Assembly: GCA_003132645.1 (NCBI GenBank)
Contig: PKYM01000236.1
Coordinates: forward strand, 7,967 to 25,186
Direction of reading: 5' to 3'
Source of the DNA: Actinomycetota bacterium
Lineage (GTDB): Bacteria; Actinomycetota; Thermoleophilia; UBA2241
DNA length: 17,220 bases
The position numbers and the translations under genes are program-made. Shown here in pieces: positions 1 through 7,594 of this stretch. The notes beneath the pieces are model-generated. The model made no database searches. It saw only the letters and a program-made list of their open reading frames with translations, and was not told the origin of the DNA. The number at the start of each line of letters is the position of its first letter. Position 1 is the first letter of the stretch.

Positions 1-1224
1 GCCGCCGTCGACTGGCGGCTCGTTTTTTTGATCAACATCCCGGTCGGCATCGTCGGCATCGTCTGGTCGTTCTGGAAGCTGCGTGAGATGGGCGAGCGCC
101 ACCGGGCGCGCATCGACTGGGCGGGCAACCTCACCTTCGCGGCCGGCCTGGCCGTACTGCTCACCGGCATCACCTACGGCATCAAGCCCTACGGCGCATC
201 CAACATGGGCTGGTCGAACCCCTTCGTGATCGCCATGATCGCCGGCGGTATCGCCTTGCTGGTGGCGTTCGTCTTTGTCGAGTTGCGCGTCGCGGAGCCG
301 ATGTTCCACCTCGCGCTGTTTCGCATCCGCGCCTTCGCCGCCGGCAATCTCGCGGTCGTGCTCTCATCGCTTGCCAACAGCGGCATGCAGTTCATGCTGA
401 TCATGTGGCTGCAGGGCATCTGGCTGCCGCTGCACGGCTACAGTTTCGAACAGACGCCGCTGTGGGCCGGCATCTACATGCTGCCCCTGACAGTCGGCTT
501 TCTCGTCGCGGGACCCCTCTCGGGCATCCTGTCCGATCGTCACGGCGCTCGCCCCTTCGCCACCGCCGGCATGCTGCTCGCGGCGCTCAGCTTCCTCTTG
601 CTGATGGCGCTGCCGGCTGACTTCGCCTACTGGACCTTCGCCTTTGTGCTGTTCTTGAACGGGGCCGCCTTCGGCATGTTCGCGGCGCCCAACACGGCGG
701 CCATCATGAACAGCGTGCCGGCGCGCGATCGCGGCGTTGCCTCGGGCATGCGCGCCACCAGCCAGATGCTCGGCCAGCCGCTCTCGATCGGCATCTTCTT
801 CAGCCTCATGGTCGTCGGTCTGACGGCCCACGTGCCGAGCGCGATGTTCGGCGGTCTGACGGCGCAGCACGTGCCGGTGGCGGTCGCGACGCCGCTCTCG
901 CACATGCCGCCGACCGGTTACCTGTTCGCCGCCTTCCTGGGCTTCAACCCCCTGAAGGAGCTCCTGGGGGCGCACGTACTCGGCGCGCTTCCCGCGGGGG
1001 CAGCGCACACGCTGATCAGCAAGGCGTTCTTCCCGTCGCTCATCGCCGGTCCCTTCAAGGACGGCATCGTCGACGTGCTCGTCTTCGCTGCCGTCATGTG
1101 CCTGATCGCGGCTCTGGCGTCGTGGCTTCGGGGCGGCAAGTTCGTGCACGAGGAGGCCCACGCCTCGCATGGCCACGGCCTCGCTCGGGCGCGCAGCCGT
1201 TCCGAGCAGCGCGCCGAGGGATGA
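1..1224 (+). CDS. MFS drug exporter, DHA2-like (5'-truncated)
   Basis: The reading frame is open from base 1, so the start codon lies upstream of the window and only the last 407 residues are seen. The fragment opens with VDWRLVFLINIPVG, which matches the WRWIFLINVPIG signature near the middle of DHA2-family (EmrB/QacA-type, 14-TM) proton-driven exporters. It continues with about nine hydrophobic helices, including one with GPLSGILSDRHGAR, a typical MFS cytoplasmic-loop motif. A long, partly polar loop between the later helices (about codons 275-340) and a His/Arg-rich cytoplasmic tail (HEEAHASHGHG) close the protein. The family exports drugs or small metabolites across the inner membrane; the substrate cannot be read here. 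No regulator of the TetR or MarR type is visible on this side. Family assignment is firm; subfamily is moderately sure. Confidence 0.9.
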   Translation, partial: AAVDWRLVFLINIPVGIVGIVWSFWKLREMGERHRARIDWAGNLTFAAGLAVLLTGITYGIKPYGASNMGWSNPFVIAMIAGGIALLVAFVFVELRVAEPMFHLALFRIRAFAAGNLAVVLSSLANSGMQFMLIMWLQGIWLPLHGYSFEQTPLWAGIYMLPLTVGFLVAGPLSGILSDRHGARPFATAGMLLAALSFLLLMALPADFAYWTFAFVLFLNGAAFGMFAAPNTAAIMNSVPARDRGVASGMRATSQMLGQPLSIGIFFSLMVVGLTAHVPSAMFGGLTAQHVPVAVATPLSHMPPTGYLFAAFLGFNPLKELLGAHVLGALPAGAAHTLISKAFFPSLIAGPFKDGIVDVLVFAAVMCLIAALASWLRGGKFVHEEAHASHGHGLARARSRSEQRAEG

Positions 1225-1249
1225 TGTGCCGCGTTGACGAGTGGTCGCC

Positions 1250-1306
1250 GGCCATCTGACGCCGGCAAGCCCCCGGCCATCTCACGCCGGCAAGCCCCCG
1301 GCCATC
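1250..1306. repeat. 25-bp tandem repeat, 2.3 copies
   Basis: Two adjacent 25-base units (1250-1274 and 1275-1299) differ at one base, and a third starts at 1300 but breaks off after about 7 bases. Each contains GCCGGC, so the RNA could form small GC hairpins. The array begins 26 bases after the MFS stop codon. It has no T-tract, so it is not a clear intrinsic terminator. Confidence 0.75.
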
Positions 1307-1364
1307 GACCGGCGCGAGTAAAACCCTACCTCCATGGTGATAATACCTACAAAGCATTAGTTGT

Positions 1365-1391
1365 GCCATAGGGCTTAGTAGTACCTGTGGC
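1365..1391 (+). promoter_or_regulatory. Hairpin just upstream of the RBS of the 1412 gene
   Basis: GCCATAGG (1365-1372) can pair with CCTGTGGC (1384-1391) through eight pairs including one T-G wobble, with an 11-base loop. The stem ends a few bases before the strong purine-rich ribosome site GGAGGAGGG (about 1396-1404). The surrounding 1320-1383 is clearly AT-richer than its neighbours, as expected of a promoter/leader. It could be an operator half-site pair or a leader hairpin; no known riboswitch was recognised. Confidence 0.35.
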
Positions 1392-1411
1392 ATCCGGAGG
1401 AGGGACAAGTC

Positions 1412-1996
1412 ATGAACCGTCGAGTGATCGACTATCTGTTGAGTTCGGCCGGGCTAGTCGTCGCGATCGTGCTTCTGGCAGTCGGCGGGCTTATGGTGTG
1501 GGGTCACGTCTTCATCGACAATCAGATCCACAGCCAGCTCGCCTCGCAGAAGATCTTCTTCCCGCCCAAGGGTAGCCCGGCGATCGCCGGGCCGCAGTTC
1601 GTCGCCATGCGGAAGTACGCAGGGCAGGAGCTGACCACGGGCACCCAGGCCCAGACCTATGCGAACCACTTCATCGCCGTGCACCTGAGTGAGGTCGCCG
1701 GCGGCAAGACCTATGCCCAGGTGAGCACCGCGGCGCTCGCCGACCCGAAGAACTTGACCCTCCAAGGCCAGAAGACCACGCTGTTCCAGGGCACGACCCT
1801 GCGCGGGCTGCTGCTGAACGCCTACGCCTTCGGCACGGTAGCGACGATCGCCGGCATCGGCGCGATCGTCAGCTTCGTCGGGGCCGCGATCCTGCTGGTG
1901 CTTTCCGGTCTGGGCTTCGTGCACGCCCGGCGGGTCGGACGCGCCGTCGAGGTGTCGGCGGCAACCGAGGAGCGGCGCGAGGTCAAGGCAGCCTGA
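1412..1996 (+). CDS. Two-TM membrane protein, conserved in actinobacteria, unknown function
   Basis: The protein has 194 residues. The ATG follows a strong GGAGGAGGG site with 7-8 bases spacing. A first hydrophobic helix lies at about residues 11-34 and a second at about 137-171. Between them is a roughly 100-residue domain, probably extracytoplasmic, containing FFPPKGSPAI, YANHFIAVHL, GGKTYAQVS and LFQGTTLRGLLLNAYAF. I recall this motif series from conserved actinobacterial membrane proteins of unknown function, often with the same FPxKGSPA and LxxQKxTLFQGxTLRGLLLNAY signatures; no function is known to me. The C-terminal tail is charged (RRVGRAVE, EERREVK) and probably cytoplasmic. The gene stands alone, with an AT-rich leader upstream and an intrinsic terminator about 50 bases downstream, so it is likely monocistronic. 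Confidence 0.85.
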   Translation: MNRRVIDYLLSSAGLVVAIVLLAVGGLMVWGHVFIDNQIHSQLASQKIFFPPKGSPAIAGPQFVAMRKYAGQELTTGTQAQTYANHFIAVHLSEVAGGKTYAQVSTAALADPKNLTLQGQKTTLFQGTTLRGLLLNAYAFGTVATIAGIGAIVSFVGAAILLVLSGLGFVHARRVGRAVEVSAATEERREVKAA

Positions 1997-2047
1997 GCCC
2001 TCAAAGGCAGTCCTCATAGGCAGCCCTCACAGATAGTCAGACTGACA

Positions 2048-2085
2048 GGGCGGGCGGCGCACGAGCGCCGCCCGCCCTTTTCTTT
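2048..2085 (+). terminator. Intrinsic (rho-independent) terminator
   Basis: A perfect 13-bp GC stem (2048-2060 with 2065-2077) encloses the four-base loop ACGA and is followed directly by TTTTCTTT. This is a textbook intrinsic terminator for the gene ending at 1996. Confidence 0.92.
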
Positions 2086-2192
2086 GGGCCGAAGGTAGCC
2101 AGTGGTGTTCCCTTCGGCTTGCCGCTGCCTCAGATTCGGAGCACACTCAAAAAGAATCGTGGCGGCAGGGCGCCGTGTGCTTTAGGAGGGCT

Positions 2193-2843
2193 GTGGACTC
2201 CCGTCATTTTGCGCAGGCCAGACGCGGCGCGACGCTGCACCTGGTGCCGGATGCCGGCAAAGAGAGCGCCGGCAAAGAGAGTGCCGGCGTCGATGAGACG
2301 CCAGGCTCGCGGTCGTTCAAGCGCTACCCGCTCTGGCGGGTGCTCGGCCTCAATGGCCTGACCGTCGCGCACTACCTGGTGGGCTGCGGCGCCATCCTGA
2401 TCGCCTATCGCAGCTATCCGATTCTCGGTTGGCCCATCGGCCTCGCCTACTTCGTCTTCGCCGTGGTGCAGCTCTACGTGCTCACGCCGCTCGTCGTGTG
2501 TCCCGGCTGTGTCTATCGGACCGTTCGAGGCGGCCGTTGCGCGAGCGGCCTGAACTTGATCTCGGCCCGGCTCTGCTCGCCGTCGCCGGGCGCGATGGGA
2601 TTCGAGGAGCGCTCTCATGGAGTGATCTGTGAGAGCAGCCTGTGCCTGTGGTCGCTGGTTTTGCCCGTGCCGCTCGCGTTGCCGGGACTTGCGCTTTCTT
2701 TCTCGTGGCTGGCCTTGGCCTTGATGGTGGCGGTCGCCGTGCTGACGGTGATCAGGTTGGCCGTCGTCGTCAGACGCGCGACCTGTCCGCATTGTCTGGC
2801 ACGACGTTGGTGTCCGGTCGTGCGGGCCGGGCAGTCGGCGTAG
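2193..2843 (+). CDS. Cysteine-rich polytopic membrane protein, unknown function
   Basis: Starting at the GTG at 2193 the protein has 216 residues. An AGGAGG at 2184-2189 lies only 3 bases before this GTG, a short spacing; another in-frame GTG at 2175 has a poorer site. After a polar N-terminus (about 45 residues, with a doubled GKESA unit), hydrophobic segments lie at about 54-72, 77-101, 152-174 and 175-194. Cysteines are grouped: CPGC at 103-106 with C116 (GGRCASGLN), C128, C146 and C151, then CPHC at 198-201 with C207. The two CPxC pairs end hydrophobic segments, which suggests metal binding (zinc-ribbon-like) or thiol chemistry at the membrane face; neither is proven. I do not recognise the family. 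The gene runs towards the minus-strand gene ending at 3152. Confidence 0.7.
   Translation: MDSRHFAQARRGATLHLVPDAGKESAGKESAGVDETPGSRSFKRYPLWRVLGLNGLTVAHYLVGCGAILIAYRSYPILGWPIGLAYFVFAVVQLYVLTPLVVCPGCVYRTVRGGRCASGLNLISARLCSPSPGAMGFEERSHGVICESSLCLWSLVLPVPLALPGLALSFSWLALALMVAVAVLTVIRLAVVVRRATCPHCLARRWCPVVRAGQSA
2261..2290. repeat. 15-bp in-frame tandem duplication
   Basis: A 15-base unit is present twice with one base change inside the N-terminal coding part of the cysteine-rich membrane protein. It encodes GKESA GKESA, so the duplication keeps the frame and adds five residues to a polar, probably disordered tail. Confidence 0.65.
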
Positions 2844-3151
2844 CTGCCGCGCACGGCTGACGGCCGTCGGCACTCAGTCCACGGAGCGGCGCCTCAGCGC
2901 GCTCGGGGTGCCCATCGCCGCCCCACGGAGTCGTCGCCTCATGGACGAGGCCGCCTTGGGAACGTGTCCCGGCGGCCTCACTTCGCCCCTCGGAGGAAGG
3001 GCTACAGACTGATTCTCGGTCGCCGGATTTCGCGCGTCAACCGTTACCCGCCGCCACGTCAACCGTTACCCGCCGCCACGTCAATCTTTGCCGGCCGCCA
3101 CCCAGCCCTACACCGGCCGGCGGGCAGCGAACTCTGTCTGCGCTCTTGCCA
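2844..3151. other. Gap between convergent genes: hairpin and 22-bp tandem repeat
   Basis: This 308-base gap separates two converging genes. It holds a long imperfect hairpin at 2947-2979 (GAGGCCGCC pairs with GGCGGCCTC, and GGGA with TCCC inside, with a two-base bulge) and no T-tract on either strand, so it is only a possible bidirectional terminator. At 3035-3100 lie three tandem 22-base units. No convincing ORF or RNA gene is seen. Confidence 0.6.
3035..3100. repeat. 22-bp tandem repeat, three copies
   Basis: Units at 3035-3056 and 3057-3078 are identical; the third at 3079-3100 has several changes in its middle. The repeat is non-coding as far as can be seen and lies just downstream of the secreted lysozyme-like gene. 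Confidence 0.8.
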
Positions 3152-4789
3152 TCAGCTCACCGTCAGCCGGCTGCTTGCCACCTTGACCTGGGTGTTGCCG
3201 GCAGCGTCCGTGGCATACACGTGGAAGCGATACTGACCTGCCGCCAGCCGGCAGACGAAGCTCGCCGCGAGCTTGCGGTCGACCGCCACGCCGCTGGCCT
3301 TGAGCTTCCTCACGAGGTGCCCGGCCGGCGTTGTCACCCTGATCGTCACGTTCGCCGTCGGCGATCCGGGTCGCGGATCGCGTATGTAGTAGGCAAGGCT
3401 TGCCACATGACCGGACGTGACCGTCGCCGCCCAGCGGGCGATCGGCTCCGGGCGGCGCGTGTCGATGCGCACTGAGCACGTGCGGGCGGTCTCCTGGTTG
3501 CCGGCACTGTCCAAGGAACGGTAGAGGACCGTGTGCGAGCCATCGCCTGCGTGGTTGGCAGGAGCGGGGACCGTGAGCGTCGTCGCCTTGCTCCAGGAGC
3601 CGGCGTCGAGTTTGCAGCGGGTGGAAGCCACCCCGCTCTCGCCCGTTTGATCGGTGGCGCTGAAGGTCAGGGTCACTGCCTTGTCGTGCCAGCGGGCGCC
3701 GGCGCCCTTGACGCTCGTCGTCGGCGCGGCGGTGTCGATCTTCACCGTGCAACTCTTGGCCTTCTCTTTGTTGCCGGTGTCGTCGACCGAACGAAAGAGG
3801 ATCGCGTGAACGCCGTCGTTTGCGTGACTGGCGGGGGCTGTCACTGTGACCTGTGCCGCCTTGGTCCAGGCGCCTGCGCCAATTTTGTACTGAGTGTAGG
3901 CGACGCCCGTGCCGCCCGCGTTGTCTCGGGCGCTGAAGGTCAGCGTCACCGCCTTGTCGTGCCAGCCGGCGTTGGCGCCTGCGACACTCGTCGTGGGCGC
4001 CACGGCATCGACTGCCAACGGGTTGGCGAAGTACTGCCAGTAGAGCGTCCAGAAGAGCTTGTTGCCACCGCCGCTGACGCCGATCCAGGGCGTGTAGCAG
4101 TAGAGCGCGTAGCTGGCTTGGTCGGCGGACTTCACGGTGCCGTCGCCGCAAACCTTGGTGATGCCGGCATACCAGCCCTTGCCGTCGTTGTGAAGTGACT
4201 CGGCGCCATACCAGACCTGCTTGCCGAAGCCCTCGTAGGTGGCCTGGCGCGAGCCTGAGTCCGGCACCCCGCAGCCCATGGCCCAGGCGAGGGTGCCGGC
4301 GCTGGGCTTGGCGGCGCTCAGCAGGCCTTGCTCCTTCTGCAGCGTGACGAGGATGACTTTGGGGCTCACCAGCCAGGACTGGGCGGCCCGCCAGATGATC
4401 GCGGCGGCGCTGCGCTTGACGCCGCCATGATCGAGCGCCTTGTAGGAGCCGAGAGTGCCGCTCTGGGCGGCCAGGAAGCTCTGCACGTCAGACTGGCTCA
4501 GCGAATCGACGGCGGTGAAGTTGATGTCGGTGATCAGGTGGTTGGGATCGAAGGTGGCGCCGCCGAGAGCGGCGAGCCGCAGTGAGGCATCGCGCTGCGC
4601 GGTTGCACTGTAGAGGGGGTCGTGTGGCGCCGCCGCTGTGGCGGGTCCGGCAGCGGCTAGAAGGCTCGCTGCGAACACACAGGAAATGATGAGAAGGCAC
4701 GTCGTGGCGCGCCGCACCCCGGCGTTGGCAATCGTCATGCGGTAGGTCAACTCGCCTCGACTCCTCGTGCTGGACAGTTGTTTACTCAT
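3152..4789 (-). CDS. Secreted lysozyme-like protein with Ig-like repeats
   Basis: From the ATG at 4789 the protein has 545 residues. A GGAG lies 10 bases upstream of that ATG; an in-frame ATG at 4738 would give a more compact signal peptide and is an alternative. The signal sequence has Arg residues near 26-27, a hydrophobic core (about 31-48) and a probable cleavage after TAAA (about 51-54). Residues 55-258 resemble a lysozyme-like domain common in secreted actinobacterial proteins: FDPNHLITDINF, LSQSDVQSFL, then SPKVILVTLQKEQGLL with Glu153 as the likely catalytic acid, and Cys173, Cys214 and Cys231. Two Ig/OmpL47-like repeats follow (about 263-353 and 354-443, period about 91, each with GWHDKAVTLTFSA or RWHDKAVTLTFSA). 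The C-terminal domain (444-545) looks FlgD-Ig-like. It probably acts on or binds cell-wall glycan outside the cell; activity is inferred. Confidence 0.85.
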   Translation of the reverse strand: MSKQLSSTRSRGELTYRMTIANAGVRRATTCLLIISCVFAASLLAAAGPATAAAPHDPLYSATAQRDASLRLAALGGATFDPNHLITDINFTAVDSLSQSDVQSFLAAQSGTLGSYKALDHGGVKRSAAAIIWRAAQSWLVSPKVILVTLQKEQGLLSAAKPSAGTLAWAMGCGVPDSGSRQATYEGFGKQVWYGAESLHNDGKGWYAGITKVCGDGTVKSADQASYALYCYTPWIGVSGGGNKLFWTLYWQYFANPLAVDAVAPTTSVAGANAGWHDKAVTLTFSARDNAGGTGVAYTQYKIGAGAWTKAAQVTVTAPASHANDGVHAILFRSVDDTGNKEKAKSCTVKIDTAAPTTSVKGAGARWHDKAVTLTFSATDQTGESGVASTRCKLDAGSWSKATTLTVPAPANHAGDGSHTVLYRSLDSAGNQETARTCSVRIDTRRPEPIARWAATVTSGHVASLAYYIRDPRPGSPTANVTIRVTTPAGHLVRKLKASGVAVDRKLAASFVCRLAAGQYRFHVYATDAAGNTQVKVASSRLTVS

Positions 4790-4979
4790 CGGCAGGGAGC
4801 TCCGCGGGGTGAGCGCTCGCCGGCGGGCGCTTTGTCTGACTTGGGCTCTGGGATAGCCGGGCAACTCCCGCCGCCCGCCCTGGTGTGGGAGATCGAGATC
4901 GGGACAGGAGTGGTTTTCGCGCTGTTCTTCGTCGTCGCCGCGGTGACGCGGGACGGCGAGATCGCCAGGTAGTGGGCGC

Positions 4980-5780
4980 TCAGGGAGCTGCGGTCGCGCG
5001 ACGCCCAGACAGAGCTGACGCCGCTGCGTCGGCGGCCAGCATGTCGACTGTGCGGCTGGCGATGTACGCCCGGAAGGCCAGCTGGAAGGGAAGGACGGAG
5101 ACGGGCACCACCTGCGTTCCCAGGCGTTGGGCGCGGGCCGGGGCCAGACGAGCGGCACCGCGGAGGGCGCGTTTCCAGGCCAGGCCTTTATCGGATGAGT
5201 GATCCGCCATGGCGCCGAGCAGCAGCTCGATAGCGTTCCCGGAGAACACCCTCGTGGCCGTCTCAGACGACAGCTCGCGTCTGACTTCCTGAGCGACCGC
5301 CCCTTCGCGCACACACCGCTCGATCGAGGCGAGGGCCGAATCGGTGGCAAACGGCAGGTCAGGTCCCCCCTGCATAGTCAGGTCGCGCATCACCGGGATC
5401 GCCCGCCCCGTGAGCAGGATCCTGCGCGCGAGATGGGCTACGGCACGCGACAGCAGGGGCTCGGCAACCTCGAGATAAGCGCACTTCAGGAGGTTGAGCG
5501 TAGCGAGCACCCGGGGCAAGCGGATCTCGAAGTACAGTCGGTCCGCGTGCTGTTGCGGCGTCTCGCCCGGAAGCTGTCGGAGGTGCTCGGGCCACGTCTG
5601 GACGGGAAGGTCCAAGTGCCTGATCACGGAGCGCGCCGAGTAGTCTCCCAGAGCGGGCACGATCGCCCGACGACCGTGTTCCGGCGCCTTCACCACATAC
5701 CATCCCGTGGCCACTTCACCGCGAACGACGCCGACCACTCCGGACTCGAACAACTCGCGCCACATGTCGAGGCCGTCCAT
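4980..5780 (-). CDS. Asparagine-synthase-like protein, C-terminal part (frameshifted from 6649 gene)
   Basis: This 266-residue frame carries the second half of an asparagine-synthase-type ATP-dependent amide ligase. It opens with MDGLDMWRELFE and VVGVVRGEVATGWY, which in intact homologues directly continues the DHV segment encoded by the other frame, and includes RLYFEIRLPRVLATLNLLKCAYLEVAEPLLSR, the usual end of the synthetase core, split here over family positions. No ribosome binding site precedes the ATG at 5780, and that Met is an internal residue in the family. It is therefore best read as the downstream part of one roughly 556-residue protein started at 6649, shifted by one lost base near 5782. 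Either a pseudogene or a sequence error explains this. Confidence 0.75.
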   Translation of the reverse strand: MDGLDMWRELFESGVVGVVRGEVATGWYVVKAPEHGRRAIVPALGDYSARSVIRHLDLPVQTWPEHLRQLPGETPQQHADRLYFEIRLPRVLATLNLLKCAYLEVAEPLLSRAVAHLARRILLTGRAIPVMRDLTMQGGPDLPFATDSALASIERCVREGAVAQEVRRELSSETATRVFSGNAIELLLGAMADHSSDKGLAWKRALRGAARLAPARAQRLGTQVVPVSVLPFQLAFRAYIASRTVDMLAADAAASALSGRRATAAP

Positions 5781-6649
5781 GTGGCGCTCACGTGATCGAT
5801 GAGACCTTCGCTTGCGGCGACGTACCTGCCGAGCGCGTCGACTTGGGGCTCTGCGGTGCGGTCCACGACGAAGTACTCCTGCTCGGCACCCATGGCCTGG
5901 GCGACGAGAGCGGCGACCTGAGCGTCGCTGTTCTGGCCCAGGCGGGATTGCTCCATGCCCCAGGTGATGCAGCGTGACTTGAATCCGGCGCGTTGCAGGT
6001 AGATGAGCAGGCAGCGACTGTCCTTTCCCCCGGAGAGAGGCAGGCGCCAGTCGGGCACGCTCAGGTCCAGCGCCTCACATGTCTGAGCAAGGGCCTTGCC
6101 CATGAGGGTGACCTGTTCGGCTTCGCTCACGGGCACCGCGGCCAGGTCGTCCGGTGGTGTCCCGCGAGAGGCGGTGAGCGTCCACGCGTGCCGGTCGAGA
6201 GTGAGGCGAGTCCCTCGCGGCACGCGTTGTAGGCGACTGTCCCACGAATCCTCTGGGCCCAGACAACCTGCGGAAAGCATCCAGGAGACGGCTCGGGGGT
6301 TGAGTCTGAAGTCCCCGAGCAGACGAACGATGGCCCGCTGCGAGGTGGAGGCCAGAAAGACGTCGGCGGTCTGCACGTACCACAGCGGTCGCGAACCGAG
6401 GTCGTCCGTGACCACCTCAACGCGGTCGCCGTCGGAGCGACAGATCGCGTAGGACCCATCTGGAGAGTCGTGGCCGACCTTCCACCAGTCCTCCCGCGAA
6501 TCGACCAGCGTCCCGACGTAGGCGCAGCCTTCGCGCACCCTCGCGCTGGAAACGGGGTTCAGGACGGCCAGCGCGAGCCCCGGGGATTCCCGCAGGATCG
6601 GACGATTGGGTGAGATGTTGGTGGGCGCCAGGGAGCGTGCCAGCTCCAA
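5690..6649 (-). CDS. Asparagine-synthase-like protein, N-terminal part (frameshifted)
   Basis: The frame gives 319 residues from a TTG at 6649; a stop codon 37 bases further upstream (6686-6688) allows no ATG. Residues about 20-160 resemble the glutamine-amidotransferase-like N-domain of asparagine synthases (DGSYAICRSDGDRVEVVTDD, LGSRPLWYV), but the protein does not begin with Met-Cys, so the nucleophile for glutamine hydrolysis is missing. Residues 204-216 hold the PP-loop LPLSGGKDSRCLL that binds ATP. Family-like sequence runs to about residue 290 (EGLIDHVSAT), after which the last 29 residues are out of frame and unlike the family. The continuation is at 4980-5780. Without the Cys, the enzyme would use ammonia or another amine, or activate a different carboxylate. 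There are no lasso-peptide or antibiotic genes beside it. Confidence 0.75.
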   Translation of the reverse strand: MELARSLAPTNISPNRPILRESPGLALAVLNPVSSARVREGCAYVGTLVDSREDWWKVGHDSPDGSYAICRSDGDRVEVVTDDLGSRPLWYVQTADVFLASTSQRAIVRLLGDFRLNPRAVSWMLSAGCLGPEDSWDSRLQRVPRGTRLTLDRHAWTLTASRGTPPDDLAAVPVSEAEQVTLMGKALAQTCEALDLSVPDWRLPLSGGKDSRCLLIYLQRAGFKSRCITWGMEQSRLGQNSDAQVAALVAQAMGAEQEYFVVDRTAEPQVDALGRYVAASEGLIDHVSATWTASTCGASCSSPEWSASFAVKWPRDGMW

Positions 6650-6672
6650 CAGGTCGTCCGCGGTATGGGTGC

Positions 6673-6687
6673 GAGACGAAGCGTCTC
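6673..6687. repeat. Short palindrome upstream of the asparagine-synthase-like gene
   Basis: GAGACG and CGTCTC are perfect 6-base arms separated by AAG. The site lies 24-38 bases before the TTG start on the minus strand, a place where an operator or leader hairpin could act. Chance occurrence is possible at this length. Confidence 0.4.
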
Positions 6688-6783
6688 ACCAGCAAGCAAG
6701 TAGCAACCCCGACATGGTGCGAGCGAGTGTAGCACGCAGTGTGAGGCGCGCCGTTCCGGGGCGTCAAGAGAGCACTCGCAACG

Positions 6784-6872
6784 CCGCAGCTTGCGCCGCG
6801 GAGAGTGCTCACGCTCCGAAGCGCCCCGAGCCCCCCGGCCCCGCCTCCGCCTCCGACGACTCGGGCCGACGG
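6784..6872. repeat. Dispersed direct repeat, copy 1 (89 bp)
   Basis: This stretch matches 7805-7892 at all but about five positions, in the same orientation. It starts with an imperfect stem-loop (CCGCAGC TTGC GCCGCGG) and ends with GACTCGGGCCGACGG. GAGCACTC (6770-6777) and GAGTGCTC (6803-6810) form an outer inverted repeat in this copy. It sits about 30 bases downstream of the GAP-family gene, and resembles a REP/MITE-like intergenic element in size and placement. Confidence 0.85.
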
Positions 6873-6901
6873 TTCGACGCCGACGTGATGGGCAACGACC
6901 T

Positions 6902-7579
6902 CTACCTGGCCAGGGCACTGATCGCGTCGCCGATCAGCTTGACTCCGATGATCAGGCACAGCACCGACATGATCGTGGCGTTGTTGTGGGCCATCCAGTC
7001 GTTGAGGCGGGCAAGCAGCGCCTGAGAGCGGTCGCGCATCACGACGTAGATGCCGACGGGAATGCCGACCCCGATGGTGGCGATCAGCGCGAACAGCACG
7101 TAGGCGCTCACTTGCTGTGAGCCCGAGATGCCGGTCTGGGCTATGGCGACCGCGCCGCCCACCGCGAGCAGCAGGTTCTTCGGGTTGGCTCCGGCCAGTC
7201 CTGCGGCGAGCCCCAGCGCCGCGCCCGGCTTGAGCTTGCCCAAGGCTCCCATCGACTTCGGCATCGCCGGCTCCTCGCCCTCTCGCGGCCGGGCGCGGAA
7301 CTCGCGCACCGCGAGCAGGAGCAGGAGCACACCGAGCGCGAGCTTGAGCCAGCCGACCCAGGTCGCCGGGGCGCCGGCCGTGCCAGCGTCGGCCGGGCCG
7401 GCGAGCAGCAGGACGATCGCTCCGACGACGCCCAGTCCCGGCAGCCAGCCGGCAACGAATGCCGGTCCGTTCGTGCCGGCGCGTGGCGTCGTGAGCAGCA
7501 GCACGACCGCGATGATCGGGATCGGGCTGAGCGCGAGGCCGATGGCGAATGGCAGCGATTGTCCGATCGCTTGACCCAT
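6902..7579 (-). CDS. GAP family protein (Sap / LysE-like membrane protein)
   Basis: The protein has 225 residues; the ATG at 7579 follows GGGAGA at a good distance. It has about six hydrophobic segments (about 7-29, 41-62, 76-93, 119-145, 157-180 and 203-221) with a charged cytoplasmic loop at 94-118. Family marks include an N-terminal ALSPIPIIAVVLLL and the loop motif GANPKNLLLAVGG (130-142). It belongs to the GAP family (Sap, sulfolipid-1-addressing protein, in the LysE-like superfamily), known from mycobacterial glycolipid transport loci. Most members outside mycobacteria have no known substrate. There is no polyketide synthase or glycolipid gene here, so a lipid role is not supported by context. 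It is flanked on both sides by copies of the same 88-89 bp repeat. Confidence 0.88.
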   Translation of the reverse strand: MGQAIGQSLPFAIGLALSPIPIIAVVLLLTTPRAGTNGPAFVAGWLPGLGVVGAIVLLLAGPADAGTAGAPATWVGWLKLALGVLLLLLAVREFRARPREGEEPAMPKSMGALGKLKPGAALGLAAGLAGANPKNLLLAVGGAVAIAQTGISGSQQVSAYVLFALIATIGVGIPVGIYVVMRDRSQALLARLNDWMAHNNATIMSVLCLIIGVKLIGDAISALAR

Positions 7580-7594
7580 GACTTCTCCCGCGGC

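Noticed and set aside
364..1176. Long minus-strand open frame opposite the MFS gene
   Set aside because: Highly charged Arg/Glu/His/Gln-rich composition typical of an antisense frame of a GC-rich gene; the plus-strand frame has clear MFS motifs.
4790..5350. N-terminal extension of the lysozyme-like frame up to 5350
   Set aside because: The added residues overlap the asparagine-synthase-like gene in another frame and have no family character; the signal peptide places the start at 4789 or 4738.
4980..6649. Lasso peptide cluster around the asparagine-synthase-like gene
   Set aside because: No precursor peptide, leader protease or RRE gene was found on either strand nearby.
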